Below are positions 42,995 to 52,349 of a stretch of DNA of 64,000 bases, in pieces (position 1 is the first letter of the stretch; each line of letters starts with the position of its first letter). A program made the translations under genes and the position numbers. Source of the DNA: Sphingobacterium sp. CZ-UAM (lineage in GTDB: Bacteria > Bacteroidota > Bacteroidia > Sphingobacteriales > Sphingobacteriaceae); contig NZ_MTCM01000002.1 of NCBI RefSeq assembly GCF_002000245.1, positions 848,245-912,244 of the forward strand. Reading direction: 5' to 3'. The notes beneath the pieces were generated by a model. That model was not told the origin of the DNA. It was given only the letters and a program-made list of their open reading frames with translations, and did no database searches.

Positions 42995-43963
42995 ATGCGA
43001 ATTACCATTTTAGATGACTATCAAGATGCTGTCCGAAAGTTGGATTGTTTCAAAATACTTGATGGTCATGATGTTCAGATATTGAAACAATCCTATTCAG
43101 ATCCCCTTGAATTGGCAGAAAAGCTAAAAAATACGGAGGCATTGGTACTGATCAGGGAACGGACGAAAATCACGGCAGATCTGCTCAGCAGGCTCCCAGA
43201 TCTCCGGCTCATCAGCCAAACCGGTAAAATTTCCAACCACCTTGATCTGGCGACCTGCAGTGCTTATCAGGTCGCTGTGGCAGAAAGCATAGGCTCCCCT
43301 GTTGCGCCTGCAGAATTGACTTGGCTGTTAATTATGAACGGTCTGCGCCGACTGCCACAAGCGATTGCAGCAATGAAAGCAGGGCAATGGCAGACGAATA
43401 TAGGGCAGTCTGTGGCGGGGAAAACGATAGGGATATGGAGCTACGGAAAGATTGGGCGCCGTGTTGCCCAGTATGCCAAGGCCTTTGGCGCGGAGGTGAT
43501 TGTATGGGGTAGCGAGAATTCTCGGGAAGAGGCTGTAAAAGATGGGTTCTTAGCCGCGTCCAGTAAGTCGGATTTCTTTCATTTTGCGGATGTGGTAACA
43601 CTGCACCTAAGGTTGGTGCCAGAAACCAGAGGTATCGTAAAGTTGGAAGATCTACGTTCCATGAAAACATCAGCGCTATTCGTAAATACTTCGCGTGCGG
43701 AATTGCTTGAACAAGGTGCACTTTTGGACGCATTGAAAAGTGGGGTTCCAGGTGCAGCTGCGGTTGACGTTTACGAGTCAGAACCGATCGTGGATCCCAA
43801 TTATTCCTTGCTCCAGATGCCAAATGTGATCTGCACCCCGCATTTGGGCTACGTGGAAGAGAATGGCTATGAACAGCTGTTTAAGTTAGCTTTTGAAAAT
43901 ATTGTTGCTTTTGAGAAAGGTACACCACAACATATCGCCAACCCAGAGGTTTTGAAGGACTGA
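42995..43963 (+). CDS. D-2-hydroxyacid dehydrogenase family protein
   Basis: 322 residues. NAD-binding Rossmann fold with GKTIGIWSYGKIGRRVAQYA (about 142-161; note the Ser-Tyr in place of a second Gly). Catalytic Arg lies in HLRLVPETRG or NTSRAELL, Glu near YESEP, and His in CTPHLGYVEE, as in the formate/glycerate dehydrogenase family. Substrate unknown, probably a hydroxy/keto acid. Single-gene unit divergent from the TonB receptor. Confidence 0.88.
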   Translation: MRITILDDYQDAVRKLDCFKILDGHDVQILKQSYSDPLELAEKLKNTEALVLIRERTKITADLLSRLPDLRLISQTGKISNHLDLATCSAYQVAVAESIGSPVAPAELTWLLIMNGLRRLPQAIAAMKAGQWQTNIGQSVAGKTIGIWSYGKIGRRVAQYAKAFGAEVIVWGSENSREEAVKDGFLAASSKSDFFHFADVVTLHLRLVPETRGIVKLEDLRSMKTSALFVNTSRAELLEQGALLDALKSGVPGAAAVDVYESEPIVDPNYSLLQMPNVICTPHLGYVEENGYEQLFKLAFENIVAFEKGTPQHIANPEVLKD

Positions 43964-44203
43964 TGGGAATGTCTATTGACAGTTGGTTCGTAATCTAGGA
44001 AATTGTAACTTGAAACGCTACCCTTTGTTTATGAGTAGATCAAAAGATTAGGGAATAAATGTCCCGCCGCAATGGGATAGATGTCAAACCAAATGTGTAT
44101 TATTGATTGAAATCAAACTGTCCAAAAGGAAAAGCGCTCCCCTCGGTAATTGAAAAATTTAAAGAAGGGTGTTTGAGGACACGAGCAGTATGAAAGAAAA
44201 ATG

Positions 44204-44230
44204 GGCTGTCTTTCCTTTTAGAGGACAGCC
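44204..44230. other. Hairpin in the leader of the next gene
   Basis: GGCTGTC (44204-44210) pairs with GACAGCC (44224-44230), with a T-rich loop, 14 bp before an ATG. It could be a weak terminator or a leader structure. Confidence 0.35.
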
Positions 44231-44244
44231 GCCTAAGAGTTTAA

Positions 44245-45291
44245 ATGAGAAATTTCACAAAACTTGATCAGCCTACGGGGCGTTCGATATACCTGGATGA
44301 AAAGGAATACCTCTTTTTTGGAGGAACATCCTATCTGGGCTTGGCAACGGATAAAGCTTATGCCGAACTTTTTATTGAGGGAGTACAACGTTATGGGATT
44401 AACAACGGGACTTCCCGAAACAATAATGTACAGCAGGCTATATTTGACCAAGCGGAAGAATATGCGGCCCAGCGATTTGGATTTGATGCAGGGTTATTGC
44501 TGTCAAGCGGTTACTTGGCAACCCAATTTGTTGTTAAAACGTTATCAAAGGAAGGTGAAATGCTTTATGCACCAGCGACTCATCCTTCTCTGTGGCTTGA
44601 TATGAATCCGGATATAGGCGGTGATTTTAAGTCTTGGAGTGCACGTACAGTCGATTATATCAATCAGTCCAAAACAAATTCATTTGTTATCGTTAGCAAT
44701 AGCCTGGATAATATGAAGCCGGAGCAGTATGATTTTTCAATATTTGATACAATTGCAGCGAATAAGCAAGTGACTTTGGTATTGGACGATTCCCATGGTA
44801 TAGGCGTATTGTATGACAATGGCATTTCCTTAGCTGATCGTGGTTTTCTGAGAGACAATATCGAGCTGATTGTCGTGGCCTCCTTGGCAAAGGGCTTAGC
44901 GACAGACGCGGGCCTGATTTTGGCCAGCCAGAAACGGATAGCACAGCTTAAAAAATCAAATTTTTATACTGGAGCCTCCCCGAGTTCACCCGCGAGTCTT
45001 TATGCTTTTGTAAATGGGGAGCACCTCTATCGCCGGCAATTTGAAAAGTTACAGGCGAACATCCAGTATTTCGGATCACTTGCCCACGGACATTTAAATG
45101 CCACCGCTAATTTCCCGGTCTTCTCTTCCGCAGATAGCGGTCTCTATGCAAGGCTGATGGAGGCAGGTATAGTGGTGTCAAGTTTTCCTTATCCGCTTGC
45201 TACAGACCCATTATTGAATAGAATTGTTGTCAATGCACATCATACCTTGGAAGATTTAAAACGTATTAGCCATGCAATTGGCGTATCTTGA
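44245..45291 (+). CDS. PLP-dependent alpha-oxoamine synthase-like aminotransferase
   Basis: 348 residues of the class II aminotransferase / 2-amino-3-ketobutyrate ligase / BioF fold: FFGGTSYLGLATD near the N-terminus, NGTSRNNN, LLLSSGYLATQ, LVLDDSHGIGVL (Asp and His contacting PLP) and VVASLAKGLATDAG with the Schiff-base Lys. It is about 40 residues shorter than BioF, and several conserved BioF positions are absent, so biotin synthesis is not claimed. It stands alone on the + strand with a hairpin in its leader. Confidence 0.75.
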   Translation: MRNFTKLDQPTGRSIYLDEKEYLFFGGTSYLGLATDKAYAELFIEGVQRYGINNGTSRNNNVQQAIFDQAEEYAAQRFGFDAGLLLSSGYLATQFVVKTLSKEGEMLYAPATHPSLWLDMNPDIGGDFKSWSARTVDYINQSKTNSFVIVSNSLDNMKPEQYDFSIFDTIAANKQVTLVLDDSHGIGVLYDNGISLADRGFLRDNIELIVVASLAKGLATDAGLILASQKRIAQLKKSNFYTGASPSSPASLYAFVNGEHLYRRQFEKLQANIQYFGSLAHGHLNATANFPVFSSADSGLYARLMEAGIVVSSFPYPLATDPLLNRIVVNAHHTLEDLKRISHAIGVS

Positions 45292-45471
45292 TTTTTTTAT
45301 GACATCCAATGAATCAACTTGTTGTAAATTAGGAAATTGTTGTTAATTTTGGAATTTATTTAGCGGTTTGCGCGTTGTGTAATCTCGTTAATTGATTGTA
45401 AATGTTTGGCTTTTGGAAGCTTATTTATCAAAAAAGTATTTAAATAATTTCCATTCCTCATTTTAAAACAA

Positions 45472-45479
45472 TACTTTTG
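45472..45479 (+). promoter_or_regulatory. Candidate -7 box (TACTTTTG) for the HU gene
   Basis: TACTTTTG fits TAnnTTTG, 59 bp upstream of the HU-like ATG, after a strongly AT-rich stretch as in many highly expressed genes. Confidence 0.5.
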
Positions 45480-45538
45480 CATCCCCAAACATTAGTTGGC
45501 TTAAGGGTTGAAAAATAAATAATTACAGTAAAATAGAT

Positions 45539-45823
45539 ATGACTAAAGCAGAAATTATTGCAGAAATCTCTAACAAAACTGGCTTAGAGAAGGTAGATGT
45601 TCAAGAGACCGTAGAGGCGTTCTTCAAAGTTGTCAAAAACGCAATGATCGGAGGAGAAAATGTATATGTAAGAGGTTTTGGTAGCTTCGTAGTCAAAAAA
45701 AGAGCTGAGAAGACTGCAAGAAACATTTCAAAAAATACAGCGATCATTATTCCAGAGCACTTTGTTCCTAGCTTCAAGCCAGCTAAGATTTTCGTTGAGA
45801 AAGTAAAAAACGGCAATAAATAA
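45539..45823 (+). CDS. HU/IHF-family DNA-binding protein
   Basis: 94 residues with the family signature: helical start TKAEIIAEISNKTGLEKVDV, beta arm YVRGFGSFVVKKRAEKTARN and FVPSFKPAKIFVEKV in the C-terminal strand-helix. A nucleoid-associated, DNA-bending dimer. The short gap to the TPR gene (18 bp) suggests co-transcription. Confidence 0.92.
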   Translation: MTKAEIIAEISNKTGLEKVDVQETVEAFFKVVKNAMIGGENVYVRGFGSFVVKKRAEKTARNISKNTAIIIPEHFVPSFKPAKIFVEKVKNGNK

Positions 45824-45841
45824 TCTTTAAAATAGATTAAA

Positions 45842-46678
45842 ATGGCAAAAACCAAACAGATAATAGTCATAGGAGCAGTAGTAGCCTTAGTTGCTGTGCT
45901 ATTTGCGCAGCCTATTAAAGGTTTGGTGGACAAAGAAAAACAAACTGCTGCAGCATCTGAATCGAAACCTTCCAATGAAGTAAATTTGGAAAATATCTCT
46001 TCGATGACAAAACAAGGTTTAGATGCTAGTTTAGTCAAAGAAATTTCCGATATTGAGGCCCAAGTTGCAAAAGCTTCTGGTGAAGATAAGATAAAGCTGT
46101 TGCAACAGTTGGCAGATAAGTGGGACGATGTCGCAAAACCAGCCCCTCAGGCATTTGTGTATGAGGAAATGGCAAAGGTTTCTCCTCAATTTGAGTATTG
46201 GTTGAAAGCGGGTAATGCGTATCGTGCAGCTTACACAAACTTGCAAGATTCTACTTTAGCCCAAGCGCTTAACCAGAATGCGATTCATGCGTATGAGGCG
46301 GCATTAAAAGCAAATTCAAGTAGTCTTGATGCAAAAACAGGGTTAGGTGCCGCAATGGTATCTGGCACAAACAACCCAATGGCAGGTATTGCTTTATTGC
46401 GTGAAGTTGTTGCTGCTGATCCGAAAAATTTAGAAGCAAATAAAACTTTGGGATTGTTTTCGTTACAGTCCCGTCAGTTTGACAAAGCTATCGAGCGCTT
46501 TAAGACCGTTATCGATCAGAAGCCCGATGCAGAGTCATACTTTTACTTAGCCACAGGCTATGAAAATATTGGGATGAAAAAGGAAGCTGTAGCTGCTTTT
46601 CAAAAAAGCAAGGAGCTGGCTGCTGATCCATCCCTATCACAATTCATCGACCGCAAGATCGGGGAATTGAGCAAGTAA
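45842..46678 (+). CDS. Membrane-anchored TPR protein
   Basis: 278 residues. N-terminal hydrophobic segment (residues 7-25, IIVIGAVVALVAVLFAQPI) anchors it to the inner membrane. The following ~250 residues form TPR repeats (FEYWLKAGNAYRAAYTN, AIHAYEAALKANSSSLDAKTGLGAAMV, ALLREVVAADPKNLEANKTLG, AIERFKTVIDQKPDAESYFYLATGYENIG). It likely acts as a protein scaffold on the periplasmic side. It sits between HU and the COX24-like and RNase G genes, an arrangement worth comparing across relatives. Confidence 0.82.
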   Translation: MAKTKQIIVIGAVVALVAVLFAQPIKGLVDKEKQTAAASESKPSNEVNLENISSMTKQGLDASLVKEISDIEAQVAKASGEDKIKLLQQLADKWDDVAKPAPQAFVYEEMAKVSPQFEYWLKAGNAYRAAYTNLQDSTLAQALNQNAIHAYEAALKANSSSLDAKTGLGAAMVSGTNNPMAGIALLREVVAADPKNLEANKTLGLFSLQSRQFDKAIERFKTVIDQKPDAESYFYLATGYENIGMKKEAVAAFQKSKELAADPSLSQFIDRKIGELSK

Positions 46679-46715
46679 TTAATTTATTATTTTATAATCA
46701 TTAAAAAATTTAGCT

Positions 46716-46805
46716 ATGCCAAGCGGAAAAAAAAGAAAAAGACACAAGATGGCTACTCACAAACGTAAAAAACGTTTAAGAAAAAATAGACACAAGAAAA
46801 AATAG
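46716..46805 (+). CDS. 29-residue AURKAIP1/COX24-domain protein, small ribosomal protein candidate
   Basis: 29 residues, almost all Lys, Arg and His: MPSGKKRKRHKMATHKRKKR followed by LRKNRHKKK. It matches the tiny COX24/AURKAIP1-type proteins of Bacteroidota, relatives of mitochondrial mS38 and actinobacterial bS22, which bind rRNA in the small subunit. It is too short for most gene finders. It lies 37 bp after the TPR gene and is followed by a strong terminator at 46864, so it probably ends the HU-TPR transcript. Confidence 0.85.
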   Translation: MPSGKKRKRHKMATHKRKKRLRKNRHKKK

Positions 46806-46863
46806 TCTTGTGATGAGCTTTTAAACATCTTGGCCCATTTTGCTGAGATAGCTTTACGAAATG

Positions 46864-46902
46864 ATCTACATGTCTTTTAAAGGATATGTAGATTGTTTTT
46901 TT
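46864..46902 (+). terminator. Intrinsic terminator after the COX24-like gene
   Basis: ATCTACAT (46864-46871) pairs with ATGTAGAT (46886-46893), followed by TGTTTTTTT. Confidence 0.75.
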
Positions 46903-46983
46903 CGTAACAACGTTCTTTAAATGTTTAATCAGATACCAAAAATTGCGATAGGATATTGCATAGGTATCAAAAATGAGTAGCTT

Positions 46984-48537
46984 TTGGTAAAGGAATTAAT
47001 TATCGATTCAACTCCTGATAAAGGGGTAACTATTGCTTTACTACAAGATAAGCAGCTTGTTGAACTTAACCGCGAGCCCGCAAATAACAATTTCGCTGTC
47101 GGGGATATTTATCTTGGACGAATCAAGCGGATAATGCCGGGGCTAAATGCGGCTTTCGTAGATGTAGGCTACGAAAAGGATGCATTTCTACATTACCTGG
47201 ATTTGGGTCCTCAGGTTCAATCTTTGCTAAAGCTTACGCGTATCGTAAAGAATGGCAGTTATCAAGAGAAACTGCTCAATAGTTTAAAACTTGAAAAGGA
47301 TATCGATAAAGCTGGTAAGATCTCTGATGTCTTGAGCAAAAACATGCTCGTGCCAGTACAAATCGCCAAAGAACCCATCTCAACAAAGGGACCTCGTCTG
47401 AGCTCAGACCTTTCAATTGCAGGTCGTTTTGTCGTTTTGGTACCTTTCTCAAGTACTGTTTCCATTTCCAAACGTATCAAAGGTAGTAACGAACGTAACC
47501 GCCTCAAAAAGATTGTCGAAGGTATTAAACCCGCTAATTTTGGTGTAATTATCCGTACAGTCTCCGAAGGTAAAGGTGTCGAGGAACTACAACGTGACTT
47601 ATTGGACCTGATCTCAAAATGGGAGCTATTTACCAAACGTCTTCGTAATGCTGAACCACCACAAAAGGTTCTCGGCGAAATGGATCGTGCATCCACTATT
47701 CTACGGGATATCCTGACGGATGAGTTTTCGCATATTTATGTTAATGATCCTTCGATCTTCGAAGAAACAAAATCATATATACACGATATATCTCCTGATC
47801 TGGAGAAAATTGTAAAACTTTACAAACATAAAGAACCAATTTTCGACCATTTCGGAGTTGAAAAGCAAATCAAGGCAGCTTTTGGCAAAACTGTTACTTT
47901 GCCCGGCGGCGCGTATCTCGTTATCGAGCATACCGAGGCCCTGCATGTAATCGATGTCAATAGTGGTAACCGTTCTGCAAATAAGGAGAATCAGGAGGAT
48001 AATGCATTGCTGGTCAATATGGAAGCAGCAAAGGAAATTGCGCGACAACTGCGCTTGCGTGATATGGGGGGAATTGTAGTCATTGATTTCATTGATATGC
48101 ATAAGCCCAATCATCGAAAAGAGTTGTATACGTTCTTAAAAGAATGTATGGTGTCGGATAGAGCGAGACATACGATCCTGCCGCCAAGTAAATTTGGCCT
48201 GGTACAGATCACCCGTCAACGTGTAAGACCTGAGATGAATATTGTCACAAACGAGAAATGTCCGGCTTGTGATGGTACAGGTGAAATCCGATCAAGTATT
48301 GTCCTAATGGATGATATTGAAAATAATTTGAGCTTTATTCTTCAAGAACAAAACGAAAAGAAGGTGACCTTGTGTGTTCACCCTTACATAGACGCCTACA
48401 TTAAGTCTGGTCTGATTTCTAAAAGAATGAAATGGTTTATGAAGTACGGAAAATGGATAAAAGTAAATCCCATGACCTCGTATTATCTAACGGAATTCCA
48501 TTTCTTCAATGCGAAGGATGAAGAAATCAAGTTATAA
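46984..48537 (+). CDS. rng: Ribonuclease G/E family protein
   Basis: 517 residues, length of RNase G. N-terminal S1 domain (GDIYLGRIKRIMPGLNAAFVDVGYEKDAFLHYLDLGPQ), then the RNase H-like/DNase I-like catalytic core with the metal-binding aspartates in HVIDVNSGNR and VVIDFIDM, and the Zn-link CPACDG between protomers. It matures 16S rRNA 5' ends and degrades mRNA. The start is a TTG at 46984. A stop (TAG) lies two codons upstream and no ATG is in frame nearby, so TTG initiation is well supported. No C-terminal degradosome scaffold is present. Confidence 0.93.
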   Translation: MVKELIIDSTPDKGVTIALLQDKQLVELNREPANNNFAVGDIYLGRIKRIMPGLNAAFVDVGYEKDAFLHYLDLGPQVQSLLKLTRIVKNGSYQEKLLNSLKLEKDIDKAGKISDVLSKNMLVPVQIAKEPISTKGPRLSSDLSIAGRFVVLVPFSSTVSISKRIKGSNERNRLKKIVEGIKPANFGVIIRTVSEGKGVEELQRDLLDLISKWELFTKRLRNAEPPQKVLGEMDRASTILRDILTDEFSHIYVNDPSIFEETKSYIHDISPDLEKIVKLYKHKEPIFDHFGVEKQIKAAFGKTVTLPGGAYLVIEHTEALHVIDVNSGNRSANKENQEDNALLVNMEAAKEIARQLRLRDMGGIVVIDFIDMHKPNHRKELYTFLKECMVSDRARHTILPPSKFGLVQITRQRVRPEMNIVTNEKCPACDGTGEIRSSIVLMDDIENNLSFILQEQNEKKVTLCVHPYIDAYIKSGLISKRMKWFMKYGKWIKVNPMTSYYLTEFHFFNAKDEEIKL

Positions 48538-48553
48538 TAGAAAGAGATTAACG

Positions 48554-48586
48554 AAAAGGGTTAGTAGTGATACTAACCCTTTTTTG
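48554..48586. terminator. Bidirectional terminator between rng and miaA
   Basis: AAAAGGGTTAGTA pairs with TACTAACCCTTTT around GTGA, with T-runs on both strands. Confidence 0.85.
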
Positions 48587-48587
48587 T

Positions 48588-49487
48588 TTATATCCAATGG
48601 ATGTTGATCCCATCTTTTTCCATTTTTCGGAAGTAAGTCATCTGGCGTTTGGCATATCTGTGTATTTCTGTTTCTAACTTGGTGAAGAAAATGCTGTAAT
48701 CCATTTCTCCAAGAAGATAGAGTGAGGCATATTTGTACTCCAAACCGTAGTATTGCAACTGTTCATGGGTAAGCCCTCCGGCCAGTAATTGTTCGACTTC
48801 TTGCAAAAAACCGTTTTCTATGCGCTCTTTCAGTCGTTTGCTGATGCCTGTTCGCCTTTTCTCTAAAGGTGGATTTAGACCAATAACGAACACTTCTGGC
48901 GCTTGCTGCTGGGGTTTGAAGTCCGGGTTTTGTTGGAGAAACTCCAATATTTCGATGGCCCGTATAATGCGTTTATCTGTTGAGCAGTCTATCTGTAAGT
49001 CTAAGGGACAGGTGTAGGTCTTTAGCCGGTCCATTAACGCAGGCCTTGTCTGGCCCACAAGCGCTTCTTTGAATCCTGTTATACTAGGAATCAGTGCATA
49101 AGGCTTCTGTTGGATAACGCTCTGCAGATATAAGCCCGTACCTCCGCACAGAATTGTATATTTATCCTTTTTCAAAACGGATTGATACGCCTGATTGAAA
49201 TCTATAATGAAATTTCCAAGATTGTATTTTGTTCCGGGTTCTTGTATATCAATGAGATGATAAGGAATATCTCGATATTCACTAAGGTCTTTTCCGGTAC
49301 CGATATCCATGCGTCTGTAAATTTGACGGGAATCCGCACTGATGATTTCGGCATCAATTCGTTGGGCAAGTTGAACGGCCAGTTTGGTTTTTCCGGAGGC
49401 TGTAGGCCCCAGTATAACGATAACTTTCTCTTTTGGAACGTTTTCCTGTTCCAAAAGAGAAAGTATATGTCTTAATCTGTCTATCAC
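48588..49487 (-). CDS. miaA: tRNA dimethylallyltransferase MiaA
   Basis: 299 residues. P-loop VIVILGPTASGKTKLAVQLA (about 23-42), then EIISADSRQIYRRMDIGTGK, the typical DSRQ tRNA-binding motif, and YHLIDI. It adds the isopentenyl group to A37 in tRNAs reading UNN codons. The next gene upstream, an oxidoreductase, overlaps it by 4 bp (ATGA), so they are translationally coupled although their functions are not linked. Confidence 0.95.
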   Translation of the reverse strand: MIDRLRHILSLLEQENVPKEKVIVILGPTASGKTKLAVQLAQRIDAEIISADSRQIYRRMDIGTGKDLSEYRDIPYHLIDIQEPGTKYNLGNFIIDFNQAYQSVLKKDKYTILCGGTGLYLQSVIQQKPYALIPSITGFKEALVGQTRPALMDRLKTYTCPLDLQIDCSTDKRIIRAIEILEFLQQNPDFKPQQQAPEVFVIGLNPPLEKRRTGISKRLKERIENGFLQEVEQLLAGGLTHEQLQYYGLEYKYASLYLLGEMDYSIFFTKLETEIHRYAKRQMTYFRKMEKDGINIHWI

Positions 49488-50656
49488 ACGACAAATTTAG
49501 TCCATTTTTCTGTTCCTTCGTTATTTTTTACAACGGTGTCAATAAAAGTCATACCTCTTACACCATCGTATACAGTTGGAAAATCTTGTTCTTCAGCGGT
49601 CGGGGTTCTGCCCTCTCGTTTTGCAGTGACCGTCAATGTAAAGTTGCGGTAAATGTTTGCAAAGGATTCCAATAAACCTTCTGGATGACCAGCAGGAATA
49701 CGTGTATTATGCGTAGCGAAAGAACTCAATGTATATGGAGCTGCATATGCATTTCCGGTACGGTACAATTGACGTGGCTGATCAAGCATTTTGATGATCA
49801 GGTTGTTCGGATCTTCGTTGGCCCACTCTAACCCTCCTTTTTCCCCGTAAATACGGATACGGACAGCGTTCTCCTCTCCTGCTGAGATCTGTGATGCCAT
49901 TAATACCCCTTTTGCACCATTTTCGAAACGCAACAATACCGAACCATCATCATCCAATAGTCGGCCTTCAACAAATGTTGTCAAATCAGCACATAACTCT
50001 TCAATTTTTAATCCCGAAACATATTCCGCAAGATGGGCCGCATGGGTACCGATATCGCCCATCACCAATGATTTACCCGAACGTTTAGGGTCTGCGCGCC
50101 ATGCTGCACCAGCATTGCCTTCACGCTCGGTTAAACGGCTCAACCAGCCTTGTGGGTATTCAACAACAATTTTTCTTATTTTACCGAAGTGCCCTTCTTT
50201 TATCATCGCTTTGGCCTGTTTGACCATTGGATAGCCTGAATAAGTATGTGTCAGACATAATGTACGGCCTGTACGCTCTACAATCTCCTGCAATTCTTTT
50301 GCTTCCTCAACAGATACAGTCATTGGTTTTTCAACCACAACATCGAAACCTTTTTCCATGGCCAATTTTGCTGGAGCAAAATGTAGGAAGTTGGGCGTAA
50401 CAATCGTTACAAAATCCATGCGTTCACCCTCGGGAAGCAGAGATTCTTTCTCGATCATCTCTTCGTAGCTTAAATAAACGCGCTCTGGAGCGACAAATAA
50501 GTCCTCCCCAGATTGTTTTGAAATCTGGGGATCGATGCTAAATGCACCACAAACCAACTCAATCTTGCCATCCATAAAAGCAGCGATGCGGTGTACAGCT
50601 CCAATAAAGGCGTCATTTCCGCCTCCGACCATACCCATGCGAAGTTTTCTCTTCAT
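49484..50656 (-). CDS. Gfo/Idh/MocA-family oxidoreductase
   Basis: 390 residues. N-terminal Rossmann fold (KLRMGMVGGGNDAFIGAVHR), the EKP motif in VVVEKPMTVS with the substrate-facing Lys, and a C-terminal alpha/beta domain with KSLVMGDIGTHAAHLAEYV. Acts with NAD(P) on sugars or inositols; the exact substrate cannot be told. First gene of the pair with miaA. Confidence 0.9.
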   Translation of the reverse strand: MKRKLRMGMVGGGNDAFIGAVHRIAAFMDGKIELVCGAFSIDPQISKQSGEDLFVAPERVYLSYEEMIEKESLLPEGERMDFVTIVTPNFLHFAPAKLAMEKGFDVVVEKPMTVSVEEAKELQEIVERTGRTLCLTHTYSGYPMVKQAKAMIKEGHFGKIRKIVVEYPQGWLSRLTEREGNAGAAWRADPKRSGKSLVMGDIGTHAAHLAEYVSGLKIEELCADLTTFVEGRLLDDDGSVLLRFENGAKGVLMASQISAGEENAVRIRIYGEKGGLEWANEDPNNLIIKMLDQPRQLYRTGNAYAAPYTLSSFATHNTRIPAGHPEGLLESFANIYRNFTLTVTAKREGRTPTAEEQDFPTVYDGVRGMTFIDTVVKNNEGTEKWTKFVV

Positions 50657-50720
50657 AACGTTATTATTTTTGATTATTTATTTTTCAAATTTTTACAGTG
50701 TACAATATACACAATTTAGC

Positions 50721-51500
50721 TTATTTTATATATAAAATCATCTTGATGCTCCCCAAGTTTTCCTTAGGAAAGCCGATTGGAACCTGAGCTATCAATGCTT
50801 TCAGCTCATCTTCGGTACGATATGCGTACCTGTTTGCTCCTGTTACCCAGAAGTGGATGGGCGCCGTAATTTCTTTCGCTATAAAGCCGATTTTTTCCAA
50901 CGAGGAATCCTGATTCCAGTCGCGGTCTGTATAGGTCATGATATCCCCCGGCGAGAAGTCTTTCACAAAAGCTTTGATCAATTTGCTCAATCCGCCGATT
51001 ACATTGTAACCGGATTTATTGCAAAAACGCAATAATTCAAAGGAGCGATAGGCATCGTCTTTATCATTCATACGTCGCCCTCCGGAAAAGATAGCAATGG
51101 AAACTAATTCACCTTGTTCATACAGCCCATATCGATATTTTCCCAAGATTGGTGTTTGCAGATGATGTTCCAGGAGAAACTGCTGACTTACTTTTTTATC
51201 AAGTCGGGCAACAACAGTCTTTCGTGCATAAATACGACGGTTGTTTATCGATTGAGCAACGATACGTTGGACAATAAGATCGAATTTTTGTTCCAATTGA
51301 TCTTCATCTATATGGATACCAGAATCAATGCTTAGGAAGCGAAGACGTCGCTCATTGGGGTAAAGAAAGATTTTTTTTGTTGATTCAGAAGATTCAATTT
51401 GTATAAATCCATCTCCTTCGAGCAGGGTTAGTCCCAGCTCGAGTTGTCGCCCGAGTTCGTTTTTAAGCCGAATAACGAGATCTTTAAAGGATGCATTCAT
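50721..51500 (-). CDS. Uncharacterised protein with a domain also seen in homing-endonuclease-type proteins
   Basis: 259 residues, soluble, no signal. The segment about 135-225 (GKYRYGLYEQGELVSIAIFS, YRSFELLRFCNKSGYNVIGG, LSKLIKAFVKDFSPGDIMTY, DRDWNQDSSLEKIGF) resembles the acetyltransferase-like or Hef-type accessory domain found next to HNH and GIY-YIG nucleases in phages. No nuclease motif is visible here. The N-terminal 110 residues are unassigned. The gene is alone on the - strand between the oxidoreductase and def. The domain match is by eye only. Confidence 0.5.
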   Translation of the reverse strand: MNASFKDLVIRLKNELGRQLELGLTLLEGDGFIQIESSESTKKIFLYPNERRLRFLSIDSGIHIDEDQLEQKFDLIVQRIVAQSINNRRIYARKTVVARLDKKVSQQFLLEHHLQTPILGKYRYGLYEQGELVSIAIFSGGRRMNDKDDAYRSFELLRFCNKSGYNVIGGLSKLIKAFVKDFSPGDIMTYTDRDWNQDSSLEKIGFIAKEITAPIHFWVTGANRYAYRTEDELKALIAQVPIGFPKENLGSIKMILYIK

Positions 51501-51559
51501 AAAACAAAAGTAACTTTTAGGGAAGTTCCGACGAAATATTCGCTTTTAATAATTATCCG

Positions 51560-51567
51560 TATCTTTG
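51560..51567 (+). promoter_or_regulatory. Candidate -7 box (TATCTTTG) with a 200-nt leader before def
   Basis: TATCTTTG is a good TAnnTTTG match and would give a leader of about 195 nt before the peptide deformylase ATG. No ORF of note is in the leader and no riboswitch was recognised. Confidence 0.5.
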
Positions 51568-51767
51568 TGCAAAATATAATAGCACCTTGAAATACCGAGT
51601 TTTGAAGATATATACAGAGAGGGACATGAAGCGGGATAGAGGGTATTGAGAGACACTTGTGCTAGATAAGATAAGGGGATATTCCATAGGACTTTAAAAA
51701 AACAAACCGAGTGTAAGAGTTCATATATAATAGTGAACATCGACACTTATAAAATAATTATTTACAT

Positions 51768-52349
51768 ATGAAACTTCCGATAGTGGCGTATGGCGACCCA
51801 GTACTAAGAAAGGTTGCTGAAGAAATAGATGAAGACTATCCAGATTTAAAAAAACTGATTGACGATATGTTCGATACCATGTATGCGGCGCATGGTGTTG
51901 GGATAGCAGCACCACAAGTGGGCCTGCCAATACGTATCTTCGTTATTGATGCAACACCTTTTGCGGAAGATGATGAAGATAATAAAGAAATGCTGAAGTC
52001 CTTCAAAAAGGTGTTTATCAATCCGATAATGGTTGAAGAATCTGGGGAAAAATGGGCCTTTGGTGAAGGTTGTCTGAGTATCCCTGATATTAATGAAGAT
52101 GTACTTCGCCATAAAAATATCCGTATCAATTATTTGGACGAGAATTTTGAAGAGCACGAAGTGGATCTGACGGGATTGGCGGCACGTGTTGTACAACACG
52201 AATATGATCACCTTGAAGGGAAGTTGTTTACGGATAAATTGAGCACCCTGAAGAAAACGATGCTGAAGGGTAGATTGGATGCGATTGCCAAAGGCAATAT
52301 CCGGGTGGGTTACAAAATGAAATTCCCACAGCAAAAGAAAAAGCGTTAG
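51768..52349 (+). CDS. def: Peptide deformylase
   Basis: 193 residues with all three motifs: GIAAPQVGLPIR (motif 1, GxGxAAPQ type), EGCLSIPD (motif 2, metal-ligand Cys) and QHEYDHLEGKLF (motif 3, HExxH with the two His ligands). It removes the formyl group from nascent proteins. It is monocistronic; the stop codon lies within the terminator stem. Confidence 0.95.
   Translation: MKLPIVAYGDPVLRKVAEEIDEDYPDLKKLIDDMFDTMYAAHGVGIAAPQVGLPIRIFVIDATPFAEDDEDNKEMLKSFKKVFINPIMVEESGEKWAFGEGCLSIPDINEDVLRHKNIRINYLDENFEEHEVDLTGLAARVVQHEYDHLEGKLFTDKLSTLKKTMLKGRLDAIAKGNIRVGYKMKFPQQKKKR

Noticed and set aside
48588..50656. Functional link between miaA and the overlapping oxidoreductase gene
   Set aside because: A 4-bp ATGA overlap is common and there is no pathway connection.
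51846..52334. 162-codon leftward ORF over peptide deformylase
   Set aside because: Antisense shadow; def has all its motifs.
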